Shown here piece by piece: positions 1-8,154 of a DNA stretch of 32,465 nt (position 1 is its first letter; each line of letters begins with the position of its first letter). The notes beneath the pieces are model-generated. The model was given only the letters and a program-made list of their open reading frames with translations, was not told the origin of the DNA and did not search any database. The position numbers and the translations under genes are program-made. This DNA comes from JBEKDJ01 sp050014415 (GTDB lineage Bacteria > Desulfobacterota > BSN033 > UBA1163). Location: contig JBEKDJ010000007.1 in the NCBI GenBank assembly GCA_050014415.1, forward strand, positions 1 to 32,465, read 5' to 3'.

Positions 1-1236
1 GCACCTTTGGTCACGTTCCAGGTCTGGTATCGTGTCGGGTCGAGGAACGAAGCGTGGGGAAAGACTGGCCTCTCCCATATGCTCGAGCATATGATGTTTA
101 AGGGGACCCAAAAGGTCGGTCCTGAGGAGTTCTCCCGGATCATCCAAGAGAACGGAGGAAATGATAACGCTTTCACATCCCATGACTATACAGCCTACTT
201 TGAGAACCTCAGCGCAGATCGAGTCGAGGTATCATTGGACCTCGAATCGGACAGGATGCAGAACCTCCTCCTCCGGGAAGAGGATTTTCGGACGGAGCGA
301 ATGGTGGTGATGGAGGAGAGGAGGCTGCGCACAGAGGACAATCCTACGGCCTATCTTCAGGAGCAGATGGAGGCGACTGCATTCCAGCTACAACCCTACC
401 ACTGGCCCATCATCGGCTGGATGGAGGATATCGCACGCTTTACGCTTGAGGATTTGAAATCGCACTACCGGACCTATTATCATCCAGCCAATGCCTTTCT
501 CGTCGTGGCGGGAGATTTCAAGAAGGAGGATCTGCTTCCCAGGATTGAGAAGGCCTTTGGCCCGTATCCGAAAGGGACAGTGCCAAGTCAGGAAAGGGAC
601 ATTGATCCGAAGCAGGCCGGCGAGCGAAGAATCTTTGTGAAAAAGGAGGCTCAGCTTCCGTCCATTGTCATGGGTTATCATGTCCCGAACCTTCGCGAGC
701 CGGATAGCTATGTGCTAGAGGTGATCGCCGCTATCCTCTCGGGTGGGAAGAGTTCCAGATTCTATCAGAGCCTTGTTCGCGAAAAGAGACTCGTGCTGAG
801 TGCTGACGCGGATTACTCCCTCCTCTCTAAAGATCCTGGGCTTTTCTATTTTTCTGCGGACCTGCTTCCAGACAAAGACATGGCTGAAGTGGAGAAGGCC
901 TTAGATCAAGAAGTGGACCGACTTCAACGAGAGTTGGTGGGGGAGACAGAGCTAGAAAAAGCGAAGAATCAACTGGAGGCCTCTTTTGTATTCGGCCAGG
1001 ATTCCCTGTTTTATCAGGCCATGCTCCTGGCCCAGTTCGAGATATGTCTGAGTTGGAGAGGGATCGATGACTATATCTCTTCTATCCGTAAAGTCTCTCC
1101 AGAAGACATCCAGCGAGTTGCCAAGCAGTATCTCGTGCCTGACAGTCGGACCGTAGGGATTCTCATACCCCTGCCGCCTAAAGAGGGAAAGTTTATACCT
1201 GGTGAGCCTTCCATCAAAGAGCAAATAATCAGATAG
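1..1236 (+). CDS. M16 family zinc metallopeptidase, catalytic member (5' end cut by window)
   Basis: The reading frame is open from base 1, so the gene starts upstream of the window; the first few codons already belong to the family core (FQVWYRVGSRNE). The inverted zinc motif HMLEH lies at bases 76-90, with the usual third ligand about 76 residues on (Glu in VVMEERR, near base 316). The central NAFTSHDYTAYF stretch and the C-terminal half, with the SLVREKR segment, fit pitrilysin/MPP-beta-like M16B enzymes. These form clamshells that degrade short peptides or processed leaders. Only a short N-terminal piece, probably including an export signal, should be missing. A second M16 gene lacking the zinc motif follows 43 bases downstream, which suggests a heterodimer of a catalytic and a substrate-binding subunit. 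Family assignment is secure; substrate and location are not visible. Confidence 0.93.
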   Translation, partial: APLVTFQVWYRVGSRNEAWGKTGLSHMLEHMMFKGTQKVGPEEFSRIIQENGGNDNAFTSHDYTAYFENLSADRVEVSLDLESDRMQNLLLREEDFRTERMVVMEERRLRTEDNPTAYLQEQMEATAFQLQPYHWPIIGWMEDIARFTLEDLKSHYRTYYHPANAFLVVAGDFKKEDLLPRIEKAFGPYPKGTVPSQERDIDPKQAGERRIFVKKEAQLPSIVMGYHVPNLREPDSYVLEVIAAILSGGKSSRFYQSLVREKRLVLSADADYSLLSKDPGLFYFSADLLPDKDMAEVEKALDQEVDRLQRELVGETELEKAKNQLEASFVFGQDSLFYQAMLLAQFEICLSWRGIDDYISSIRKVSPEDIQRVAKQYLVPDSRTVGILIPLPPKEGKFIPGEPSIKEQIIR

Positions 1237-1279
1237 ATGGAAGCAGTACGGAGTTCAGTTTGAAGGAAGGTAAGAAAGA

Positions 1280-2656
1280 ATGATTCTAGATTCCAGATGT
1301 CCTAATTCGCAATCAGCAATTCGAAATCTGCTGTTAAAATGCCTTTTCATCTTCGTATTCTTGATGTTGTGTGTAGGTCTGCAAGGCAGCTACCTCCAGG
1401 CCATGCCTGCGGTTGAGAGGATGGTCCTCCCTAATCACCTTGTCCTTCTCGTTAGCGAGGAGCATTCGCTTCCTTTTGTCACCCTGCAGCTTCTTATCGA
1501 TGCGGGATCTCGGAACGATCCCCCTGGAAAAGAGGGTTTGGCGAGCCAGGTGGCAAGGGGTTTACTTCTCGGTACCTCCAAGCAAAGTGTTACCGCAATA
1601 AATGAGGAGCTCGATTTCATGGGCGCCTCGCTTAATGCTTCGTCTGGAAGAGACTATGCCACGATCAGTCTCAAGGTCTTGAAGAAGGATCTAGACAAGG
1701 GGCTCAATCTCTTTATGGAAGTTCTTACCCAGTCCACCTTCCCCGAGGAAGAGATACGGAGGGAGTTGGAGAAGAGTCTGGCTGCCATCCAATCCGAAGA
1801 GGATCGGCCGGAAGCGATAGCAGAAAAGGAGTTCCAAAAGACGCTCTTTCTCAAAAGCCCTTATGCCCATCCGGTTGAAGGGACGAAGGAATCACTTCCC
1901 AAGATCACACGGGAAGCTATTCTCCAATTTTACCGTACCTACTACCATCCCAATGAAGCCATCCTTGCCGTTGTGGGAGATATTACATCGGGAGAAGTGG
2001 GGTCGAAACTTCTGCCCCGCCTTGCCAAATGGACAATGGAAGAGGTTCCCAAGGTGCCTTTCATCAGCACCTTTGCGAAAGAGCAGAAGACGGTGAAGAT
2101 TGACCGACAGATCAGCCAGGCCAATATCATCCTTGGGCATTCGGGGGTAAGCCGGGAGAACCCGGATTTCTATACCCTCACCGTGATGAATTACATTCTT
2201 GGAGGCGGGGGATTTACCTCCCGATTAGTGGAGCAGATTCGAAGCAGGAGAGGGCTCGTTTATTCAGTCGGCAGTTTCTTCGATGCCGGCAAGTATCCTG
2301 GTTCATTCCAGATGATTCTTCAGACCAAAAACTCATCCGCACGAGAGGCGATCTCTCTCTCCCTTAAGGAGATGGAGCGTATTCGAAACGAGCTTGTCTC
2401 CGAGAACGAACTGGAAGGGGCAAAGCGATATCTCATTGGAAGTTTCCCTATGCGCCTCGATACTCAGGGTAAGCTAGTTAATTTTCTCATCCAGGTGGAG
2501 TATTACGGCCTGGGTTTGGATTATCCTGAGAAGTACCCGTCCCTGATCAGATCGATCACGAGAGAAGAGGTGCTTCGAGTTGCAAAGACCTATCTTCATC
2601 CTGAGAATTACGTTCTTGTTATTGTCGCCAACCTGAAGGAAGCCGGAATGGAATGA
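1280..2656 (+). CDS. M16 family peptidase homologue, zinc motif lost, with signal peptide
   Basis: This 458-residue protein has the M16 fold but carries SQVARG where HxxEH is expected (around residues 88-93), so it should not bind the catalytic zinc. The C-terminal half keeps the RRGLVYSV element typical of the substrate-binding M16 partner. Residues about 19-41 form a hydrophobic signal-peptide-like stretch (LFIFVFLMLC...), indicating export. The first roughly 18 residues (DSRCPNSQSAIRN) are translated from sequence resembling AT-rich intergenic filler, so translation might start later; however a purine-rich AAGGAAGG sits about 10 bases before the ATG at 1280. It is almost certainly cotranscribed with the upstream catalytic M16 gene and likely is its non-catalytic subunit, as in mitochondrial MPP alpha/beta pairs (inference). 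Confidence 0.9.
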   Translation: MILDSRCPNSQSAIRNLLLKCLFIFVFLMLCVGLQGSYLQAMPAVERMVLPNHLVLLVSEEHSLPFVTLQLLIDAGSRNDPPGKEGLASQVARGLLLGTSKQSVTAINEELDFMGASLNASSGRDYATISLKVLKKDLDKGLNLFMEVLTQSTFPEEEIRRELEKSLAAIQSEEDRPEAIAEKEFQKTLFLKSPYAHPVEGTKESLPKITREAILQFYRTYYHPNEAILAVVGDITSGEVGSKLLPRLAKWTMEEVPKVPFISTFAKEQKTVKIDRQISQANIILGHSGVSRENPDFYTLTVMNYILGGGGFTSRLVEQIRSRRGLVYSVGSFFDAGKYPGSFQMILQTKNSSAREAISLSLKEMERIRNELVSENELEGAKRYLIGSFPMRLDTQGKLVNFLIQVEYYGLGLDYPEKYPSLIRSITREEVLRVAKTYLHPENYVLVIVANLKEAGME

Positions 2657-2671
2657 GAGGAGGATCTATTT

Positions 2672-2959
2672 GTGGCAAATCCAGAAAAAGTCATTTTAAA
2701 AATCATTTCAGTCGAAGGAACCTGTGCTGCCAAACACTTCGTGGGCCAAGAATTTGATCTTAGCAAAGACTTTATACTCGGACTATCCGGTGATCCTCAT
2801 GCTATTTGTCCTTCTGCATTTCACACCATTTTCCCATCGTGGCGAGTGCTCCGACACGGTGGGGAGTTTCCTTGGGAAAAGGATAAAGATAAAACGACCA
2901 TTGCCTGTCCCGATCCATACAATCCCGTGGTAATGGAACTGAGAAGGATTAAGGAATAG
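2672..2959 (+). CDS. TIGR04076-like small protein
   Basis: A 95-residue protein starting at GTG, with a strong GAGGAGGA ribosome site ending about seven bases before it; it starts 15 bases after the M16 stop and is likely the last gene of that operon. The pattern fits the TIGR04076 family of unknown function: an early Cys followed by a GQEFDL-type strand, a central ICPSAFHTIFPSW block, a GGEFPW turn and a C-terminal ACPDPYNPVVMEL segment. Three cysteines (in GTCAAKH, AICPS and IACPD) could bind a metal or undergo redox chemistry, but no activity is established for the family to my knowledge. No signal peptide or membrane segment is visible, so it should be cytoplasmic. Confidence 0.75.
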   Translation: MANPEKVILKIISVEGTCAAKHFVGQEFDLSKDFILGLSGDPHAICPSAFHTIFPSWRVLRHGGEFPWEKDKDKTTIACPDPYNPVVMELRRIKE

Positions 2960-2982
2960 GTTCTATTCAAGAAGATTCTCAA

Positions 2983-3011
2983 TTGACACATCTTTCTACA
3001 ACCGCTAAACT
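2983..3011 (+). promoter_or_regulatory. Probable sigma-70 promoter for the methylase/DprA-like pair
   Basis: A perfect -35 box TTGACA (2983-2988) is followed by a 17-base spacer and a TAAACT -10 box (3006-3011, four of six matches). It lies just after the TIGR04076-like gene and about 100 bases before the methylase start, leaving a leader that contains a perfect hairpin. This suggests the restriction-like unit is transcribed independently of the M16 operon. Confidence 0.5.
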
Positions 3012-3032
3012 ATCTCTAAAATGAATTGGTAG

Positions 3033-3053
3033 CGTCGGCATTTACTGCCGACG
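3033..3053 (+). repeat. Perfect 8-bp hairpin in the leader of the methylase gene
   Basis: CGTCGGCA (3033-3040) and TGCCGACG (3046-3053) are exact reverse complements separated by TTTAC. It is not followed by a T run, so it is not a typical terminator. It could be an operator-like dyad, a transcript structure, or one copy of a REP-like intergenic palindrome. Confidence 0.6.
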
Positions 3054-3110
3054 AAGTCATTACACGCCTCCAATAAATGAGGGTGCTCCAGTTCTAACTA
3101 AATCAACCCT

Positions 3111-6100
3111 ATGACTGCAAAAAAAGAGTATTGGCAGATCAATACAGAACGAATTGCCGCTGAGATACGCTCGGCTGCCTCAGAATCCCGCACCGAGGAA
3201 GATCTCAAGATGCATGTTGAGCCAATATTAAGGCGATCATTTAAGGACATAGGTATAGACGTCGACATTGTCGCCTACGAGAAAGCCACCGCTCTCAGAG
3301 CAAAGATGGACGCAGTCTACGGTTATTTGATCATTGAATATAAGGTTCCTGGCAAATTGGCAACGGCTCCAGGTCAAAGGGAGGCCAAGAAACAACTTCA
3401 ACGATATCTCTCAGAAGAAGCAATCAAATACCGACCACAAGAAAAAGCATTCCTTGAAAAGGCCATTGGAGTATCCATAGACGGGCAAATGATTATGTTC
3501 GCACGGTATACCCAGATGGCGAAGGTTGTTTCAACACCTGTCCCTATAGCACCTGATCAACAAGAGTTATTCCCTGAAAAGTCAGCCAGACCTGGATTCC
3601 ACTTTTTAGGACCTTACCCAATCACAAAGGATAGCCTTACAAACCTCCTCGTTTTTGTCCGAGCTGCTGCCAGAAGACCTCTCACTGCAAAGGATCTTAG
3701 CGATGTATTTGGCCCCGAGCATGAAGTAGCTCGGCAGGCTGTTTCGGAAATCTATTCGGCAGTCATGCGAGCCCAGAGGCTCAGTGCTCCATCGAGGGTC
3801 AAGGCTTTTTTTACTGAGTGGGACAGGATTTTTGGGGTTGTCTATGGTCAGGCCCTTGAGAAGGCCGAGAAGGCAGCAGAAGAGACTGCGGGTCTTTATC
3901 AAATGCCAGGGGGTGTGAGGCTCAAACAGCTTCTCTTTGCTATACATACCTATTATGCTTTTCTCATGAAAATAATCGCTGTCGAGCTTCTCTCCATGCA
4001 GAGGGAGAGTACGATCACATCTTTTGTAAGAGACCTCGGAGCCTTAGATGATGATGCTCTTAAAGAGAGGCTCGAGAGGCTCGAATCCGGGGACGATTTC
4101 ATGGATCAAGGGATTGAGAACTTCTTGGAAGCTGATTTCTTTCGATGGTACCTTGATGGCTGGAATCGGTCTCTTGCTAATGTCTTCCGCACCATTGTTC
4201 GTGCCCTATCCGCCTTTGAACCAGCGACACCTGTTTTGGAACCAGATTGGACCCGCGACCTGCTGAAGAAACTTTACGAGATGATCGTTCCGAGAAAGCT
4301 CCGACATGACCTTGGCGAATTCTATACGCCAGACTGGTTGGCAGGATACCTGATAGAACGGAGTGGTTACAAAGGAGACCCAAATATCCGATTCTTAGAC
4401 CCGGCCTGCGGGTCTGGCACATTCTTGGTGGACGCTATACGCCGCGTGATACAGAATATCAGGTCGAGAAAAAGGATCGATTGGGAAAAAGTAGGCCGTC
4501 TCATACTGAACAACATCGTAGGATTCGACCTCAATCCACTGGCCGTCCTTGCCGCCCGAACAAACTATCTAATTGCTTTCGCTCCCTTTATCTCTTTTGT
4601 CAGACCGATTTCCATCCCCGTCTATCTCTGCGACTCCGTTTTAGCTCCTAATCGGACGAGCAAGGAGGGAGAATTTGATTTCGGAGGCGTAACCTTTTCT
4701 ACAACCAAGGGTGATTTTCTCTTCCCTTACGTCATGCAGGAAAAGGAGAAGATTGACCAATTTACCTCTTTGATCGAAATCGGTTTAAAAGGAAAACAGG
4801 AACCCGAAGGCTTTGAGCCGCTTTTAAGAAAAAGACTTCCCATTTCCGAAAGCGGTATAAGACTCCTCTTAAAGGTTTATAGTCGCATCAAAGAGCTGGA
4901 AGACGAGGGTGAGAATGGGATCTGGGCTCGATATATCAAGAATGCTTTTGCTCCTTCCTATCTAGGACGTTTTGACTATGTGATTGGTAATCCTCCCTGG
5001 ATACGATGGGGATATTTATCCGATGACTACCGAAAAAGAACTCTCGATCTATGGCAACGATATGGGCTTTTTTCTTTAAAAGGCCATGAAGCGAGATTGG
5101 GAGGAGGGGAAAAAGATTTCTCTATGCTGTTCACCTATGCCTCATGCGACTTTTATTTGAAGGATGGTGGCAAGTTGGCTTTTCTCATCACCCATGAGGT
5201 TTTTAAATCTAAGGGTGCAGGTGAAGGATTCAGACAATTTGAAATTAAGGAGAAAAAGGTTCCTCTCCATGTCATTCTCATGGAAGATATGGTGGACCTC
5301 AAGCCCTTTCAAGCAGCGAATAAGACTTCCTTGTTCGTGCTGGAAAAGGGGCAAACCACTTCTTACCCTGTCCCTGTTGTCATTTGGAAGAGGCTTGCGG
5401 GAACTGGATCCACTCCAGCGGATTGGGCATTGTCTGAAGTGCTTTCTCACACAGAACGAAATGAAGTAGAGGCAATCCCTGTTGATCCATCCCGACCAAA
5501 CTCCTCATGGCAAACAGCCACATCCTCTTCACTGAAGTGGTCTAAAAGGATGAAAGGTGAAGACCCATATAAAGCCCGTCTCGGGGCAAGGGTAGAACCT
5601 TATGGCGTTTTCTGGCTTCGAATAAAAGAGGTCCGTCCTGACGGTCTCCTCGTTGTCGAAAATATGGTGGAGCGGGGAAAGAGGGATATTCTCTCAACTT
5701 CTGCTGCCATTGAAAAGGATCTTGTCTTCCCGGCGGTGAGTGGAGGGGATATTATTAAGTTTGGGATTAAGTCTCACTTTTATGTATTAGTTGCTCAGGA
5801 CCCCAAAGAACGAAAAGGGTATGAAGAAGCTTGGATGAGTACCAATCTTCCACTTACTTTCGGCTATCTTACCCACTTTAAAAATGTCTTGGTTGAAAGA
5901 GCGGCTTATCAAAAATATTTTCATAAAGAGATTAAGCGGGATAACAAAGTAATCAAGAAAGAACCCATCGCACCATTCTACTCCATGTACAATATCAGTG
6001 AGGAATTATTTACCAAATATCGTGTTGTATGGAAACGGATGGCATCTAAGATGACTGCTGTGGTCCTCTCCAGGCTCCGCACTCCCTTTGGGTTGAAAAC

Positions 6101-6416
6101 AGCCATTTCCACGGATACAACTTCTTTCTTCCCTGTTGAGGATGAAAAGGAGGCCCATTATTTATGTGGTATTTTGAACTCAGATGTTGTCGATCAGTAT
6201 ATTCGGAGCTTCTCTTCCGCAGGGAGGGGCTTCGGAGCTCCGTCCGTAATGAGCCACCTTGCCATTCCCAAGTTTAGCATTGATAATAGGATACATAAAG
6301 AGATTGCCGAACTTTCCCAGAAATCCCATAATCTAGTGTCACAAGGAAAAGATATTGAAACATTTCAAGATGAGCTAAATGATTCGGTGGAAAGATTATG
6401 GAATATAAAGTCCTAA
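3111..6416 (+). CDS. Restriction-modification-like protein: nuclease-like N-terminus plus N6-adenine DNA methylase
   Basis: An 1101-residue protein. Motif I of AdoMet-dependent N6-adenine methylases is at residues 428-438 (FLDPACGSGTF) and motif IV is at 627-630 (NPPW), with about 190 residues between them. The N-terminal 140 residues contain E37, D67 and E76-Y-K78, a layout matching a PD-(D/E)XK nuclease core. The C-terminal part (about 700-1101) is where target recognition is expected; it ends in a short helical tail. The whole resembles type IIG / Eco57I-type single-chain restriction-methylase enzymes, which cut and methylate through one polypeptide. No clear Shine-Dalgarno precedes the ATG at 3111. 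The stop lies inside the next gene (19-base overlap), implying translational coupling to a DprA-like protein. Nuclease activity is inferred; methylase assignment is firm. Confidence 0.88.
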   Translation: MTAKKEYWQINTERIAAEIRSAASESRTEEDLKMHVEPILRRSFKDIGIDVDIVAYEKATALRAKMDAVYGYLIIEYKVPGKLATAPGQREAKKQLQRYLSEEAIKYRPQEKAFLEKAIGVSIDGQMIMFARYTQMAKVVSTPVPIAPDQQELFPEKSARPGFHFLGPYPITKDSLTNLLVFVRAAARRPLTAKDLSDVFGPEHEVARQAVSEIYSAVMRAQRLSAPSRVKAFFTEWDRIFGVVYGQALEKAEKAAEETAGLYQMPGGVRLKQLLFAIHTYYAFLMKIIAVELLSMQRESTITSFVRDLGALDDDALKERLERLESGDDFMDQGIENFLEADFFRWYLDGWNRSLANVFRTIVRALSAFEPATPVLEPDWTRDLLKKLYEMIVPRKLRHDLGEFYTPDWLAGYLIERSGYKGDPNIRFLDPACGSGTFLVDAIRRVIQNIRSRKRIDWEKVGRLILNNIVGFDLNPLAVLAARTNYLIAFAPFISFVRPISIPVYLCDSVLAPNRTSKEGEFDFGGVTFSTTKGDFLFPYVMQEKEKIDQFTSLIEIGLKGKQEPEGFEPLLRKRLPISESGIRLLLKVYSRIKELEDEGENGIWARYIKNAFAPSYLGRFDYVIGNPPWIRWGYLSDDYRKRTLDLWQRYGLFSLKGHEARLGGGEKDFSMLFTYASCDFYLKDGGKLAFLITHEVFKSKGAGEGFRQFEIKEKKVPLHVILMEDMVDLKPFQAANKTSLFVLEKGQTTSYPVPVVIWKRLAGTGSTPADWALSEVLSHTERNEVEAIPVDPSRPNSSWQTATSSSLKWSKRMKGEDPYKARLGARVEPYGVFWLRIKEVRPDGLLVVENMVERGKRDILSTSAAIEKDLVFPAVSGGDIIKFGIKSHFYVLVAQDPKERKGYEEAWMSTNLPLTFGYLTHFKNVLVERAAYQKYFHKEIKRDNKVIKKEPIAPFYSMYNISEELFTKYRVVWKRMASKMTAVVLSRLRTPFGLKTAISTDTTSFFPVEDEKEAHYLCGILNSDVVDQYIRSFSSAGRGFGAPSVMSHLAIPKFSIDNRIHKEIAELSQKSHNLVSQGKDIETFQDELNDSVERLWNIKS

Positions 6417-7198
6417 CACCCTCGGATCAGGAATATCCCAAGCGCTTGCTTGAACGCCTTGGTCAATCTCGTCCTGAGCAGATCTACTACTGGGGTCCTT
6501 TGGATCTGTTTAAAAGGTTCACGATGGCGGTAATCTCTGCCGACTCGATTACCGGTTTGGCGATGATGGCTGCCAATCAGTTGTTATTTACAATTCGTGA
6601 ATACGACCTCAATCTCATTGGCGGATGGCATTCGGTTATGGAGACAGAAATATTCCGGCTTGGACTCTTTAGAAAAAACCTCTCAGTGACCTTATTTACA
6701 GCAAAAGGCTTAGCCTGTGAAACCTTTGATTCATTCCTAGAAACGAGATTTTATCCTCCTCTTCATGAGTTTCCTGAAAGGGGAGAATATTTTCGCCGAG
6801 CAAAGGAAGGAAGACTATTGATGCTATCCATTTCTTCCCCGGAGGAGAAAAGGATGAAGCGACCTGATATTATTAATAGGAACTGGTTGGCTTGTGTTTT
6901 ATCCGATGTGGTGTTTGTTCCCTTTGCAGAGAAAGGAACTAAAACCCTCACGTTGGCTAAACGAGTTCTCGCTGCTCAGATTCCTATTTTTACATCCGAT
7001 CATGAGGACAATAGGGCACTCCATCAGTCAGGAATCTCAGGTTTCAAACGAAATTCGGTCGGTGATTACCTGGAGAAACTGGGTGCCCATCGGGCCCAGC
7101 TACCTGAAAGAGAAACAAGCAAAACAATATTGTGTGAACCACATATTGAACCAGAAAATAAACCTCCCGGGTTAATTCAAGGGAAATTGAATTTTTAA
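6398..7198 (+). CDS. Divergent DprA/Smf-like Rossmann-fold protein
   Basis: A 266-residue protein whose start overlaps the methylase end by 19 bases. The order of segments follows DprA: an N-terminal DxxYPKRLLERLG...IYYWGPLDLF block (residues 10-38), a first strand at 43-53 (MAVISADSITG in place of the usual VGSR), LNLIGGWHSVMETEIFRLGL (71-90, replacing SGxAxGID..AH), an aromatic FPERGEYF segment (125-132), NRNWLACVLSD (160-170, compare RNRIIAGLS) and KGTKTLTLAKRVLAAQ (179-194, compare SGTLxTA). DprA binds single-stranded DNA and loads RecA in transformation; members of the wider SLOG superfamily also occur in defence loci. The altered signature residues and the tight coupling to a restriction-like enzyme argue for a defence accessory or regulator rather than housekeeping DprA (inference). 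The C-terminal 40 residues show no obvious winged helix. Confidence 0.7.
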   Translation: MEYKVLTPSDQEYPKRLLERLGQSRPEQIYYWGPLDLFKRFTMAVISADSITGLAMMAANQLLFTIREYDLNLIGGWHSVMETEIFRLGLFRKNLSVTLFTAKGLACETFDSFLETRFYPPLHEFPERGEYFRRAKEGRLLMLSISSPEEKRMKRPDIINRNWLACVLSDVVFVPFAEKGTKTLTLAKRVLAAQIPIFTSDHEDNRALHQSGISGFKRNSVGDYLEKLGAHRAQLPERETSKTILCEPHIEPENKPPGLIQGKLNF

Positions 7199-7325
7199 TT
7201 GAGCCCAAACATTGGTCTTTCCTTTCGCAATATTTCCTCCTTCTTATCTGGAATACTGTAGGGGGTACAGACTTCTCGATAGGTAGAAAGAACTGAGATA
7301 AGATCATTTTGAAAGGAGATAAACC

Positions 7326-7571
7326 ATGTTGAATCTAGAGGTGAAAACAAAACTGTCGCAGGAAGAAACCCTTAAGCGGTTCAAGAAGTATTTTGGGGAG
7401 GGAGGATTGGGCCTGGAGATAGCTGAAGAGATGCCTCAGTGTCTCAGTTTTCAGGGTGGAGGGGGCCACGTCACTGCAACCGTATGCTCAGAAGATGATA
7501 AAACCAGAATTACTCTGGTAACTCAGGAATGGGACTATCAGGTGAAGAAATTTGCATCGACTCTTCCTTAA
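7326..7571 (+). CDS. Small hypothetical protein, 81 residues
   Basis: I do not recognise a named family. The protein is soluble, with no signal peptide or membrane segment. An amphipathic N-terminal helix (LSQEETLKRFKKYFG) is followed by a glycine-rich block (GGLGLEIAEE, then FQGGGGHVTATV) and beta-strand-like ITLVTQEWDYQVKKF. A canonical AAAGGAGAT ribosome site ends about six bases before the ATG, supporting real translation. It sits 127 bases after the DprA-like gene and 58 before the ferritin-like gene, so it more likely belongs with the latter. The alternating hydrophobic pattern suggests a small alpha/beta domain; function unknown. Confidence 0.7.
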   Translation: MLNLEVKTKLSQEETLKRFKKYFGEGGLGLEIAEEMPQCLSFQGGGGHVTATVCSEDDKTRITLVTQEWDYQVKKFASTLP

Positions 7572-7629
7572 TCACGAGGGACTGAGGGTCTAAAGCTTTG
7601 TGCAATCTTTCTTATAGGGAGGAATGATG

Positions 7630-8154
7630 ATGGACGAAAAGGACCGGCTAAATGCTTTGGAAGTGGCACTCAATAATGAGATGAGAGAGCGGGAATTCTA
7701 CCTTAAGAATGCCAAAAGAACGAAAAACCCTCTCGGAAAAGCCATGTTCAAGCAGATCGGGGATGATGAGCTAGAACATTACGAAAGGTTGAAACAACTC
7801 CATCAAAAGTGGGCGAAGCAGGAAAAATGGCCTGAGACCGTCCCTCTCAAAGTGAAAGATACGGTCGTGAAGGATATCCTCCTCGATTTCGTCAAGAAAG
7901 TAGACAGGACAGGCAAAGGGGATTCGGATGACTTAGAGGCTGTCAGGACCGCCCTAGATTTTGAGGCGAAAGGCGCGAAGTTCTATGCCGAGCTGAGGGA
8001 CAGCGTCTCGGACCCCAAAGAGAAGCAATTCTTCGATCTCTTGTCAAAGATGGAAAATGAGCATTATCTTTCATTGAAGGATACAGAAGAGTACTTTATT
8101 GATCCTGCCTCGTGGTATCGAATGGTAGAACGCCACACCTTAGATGGAGGGTAG
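7630..8154 (+). CDS. Ferritin-like / rubrerythrin-type diiron protein
   Basis: A two-fold repeated four-helix-bundle pattern: the first half carries ALNNEMREREFYLKNA and DDELEHYERL, the second ALDFEAKGAKFYAEL and MENEHYLSL. Each half thus offers an E...ExxH pair, the ligand set of rubrerythrin-type diiron carboxylate proteins. No CxxC rubredoxin domain is present. Such proteins reduce peroxide or handle iron in anaerobes. Three ATGs occur in a row at 7624, 7627 and 7630; GGAGG at 7618-7622 is best spaced for 7630, giving 174 residues. The 3' end overlaps the convergent PfkB-family gene by 15 bases. Likely cytoplasmic; exact enzymatic role not determined. Confidence 0.82.
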   Translation: MDEKDRLNALEVALNNEMREREFYLKNAKRTKNPLGKAMFKQIGDDELEHYERLKQLHQKWAKQEKWPETVPLKVKDTVVKDILLDFVKKVDRTGKGDSDDLEAVRTALDFEAKGAKFYAELRDSVSDPKEKQFFDLLSKMENEHYLSLKDTEEYFIDPASWYRMVERHTLDGG

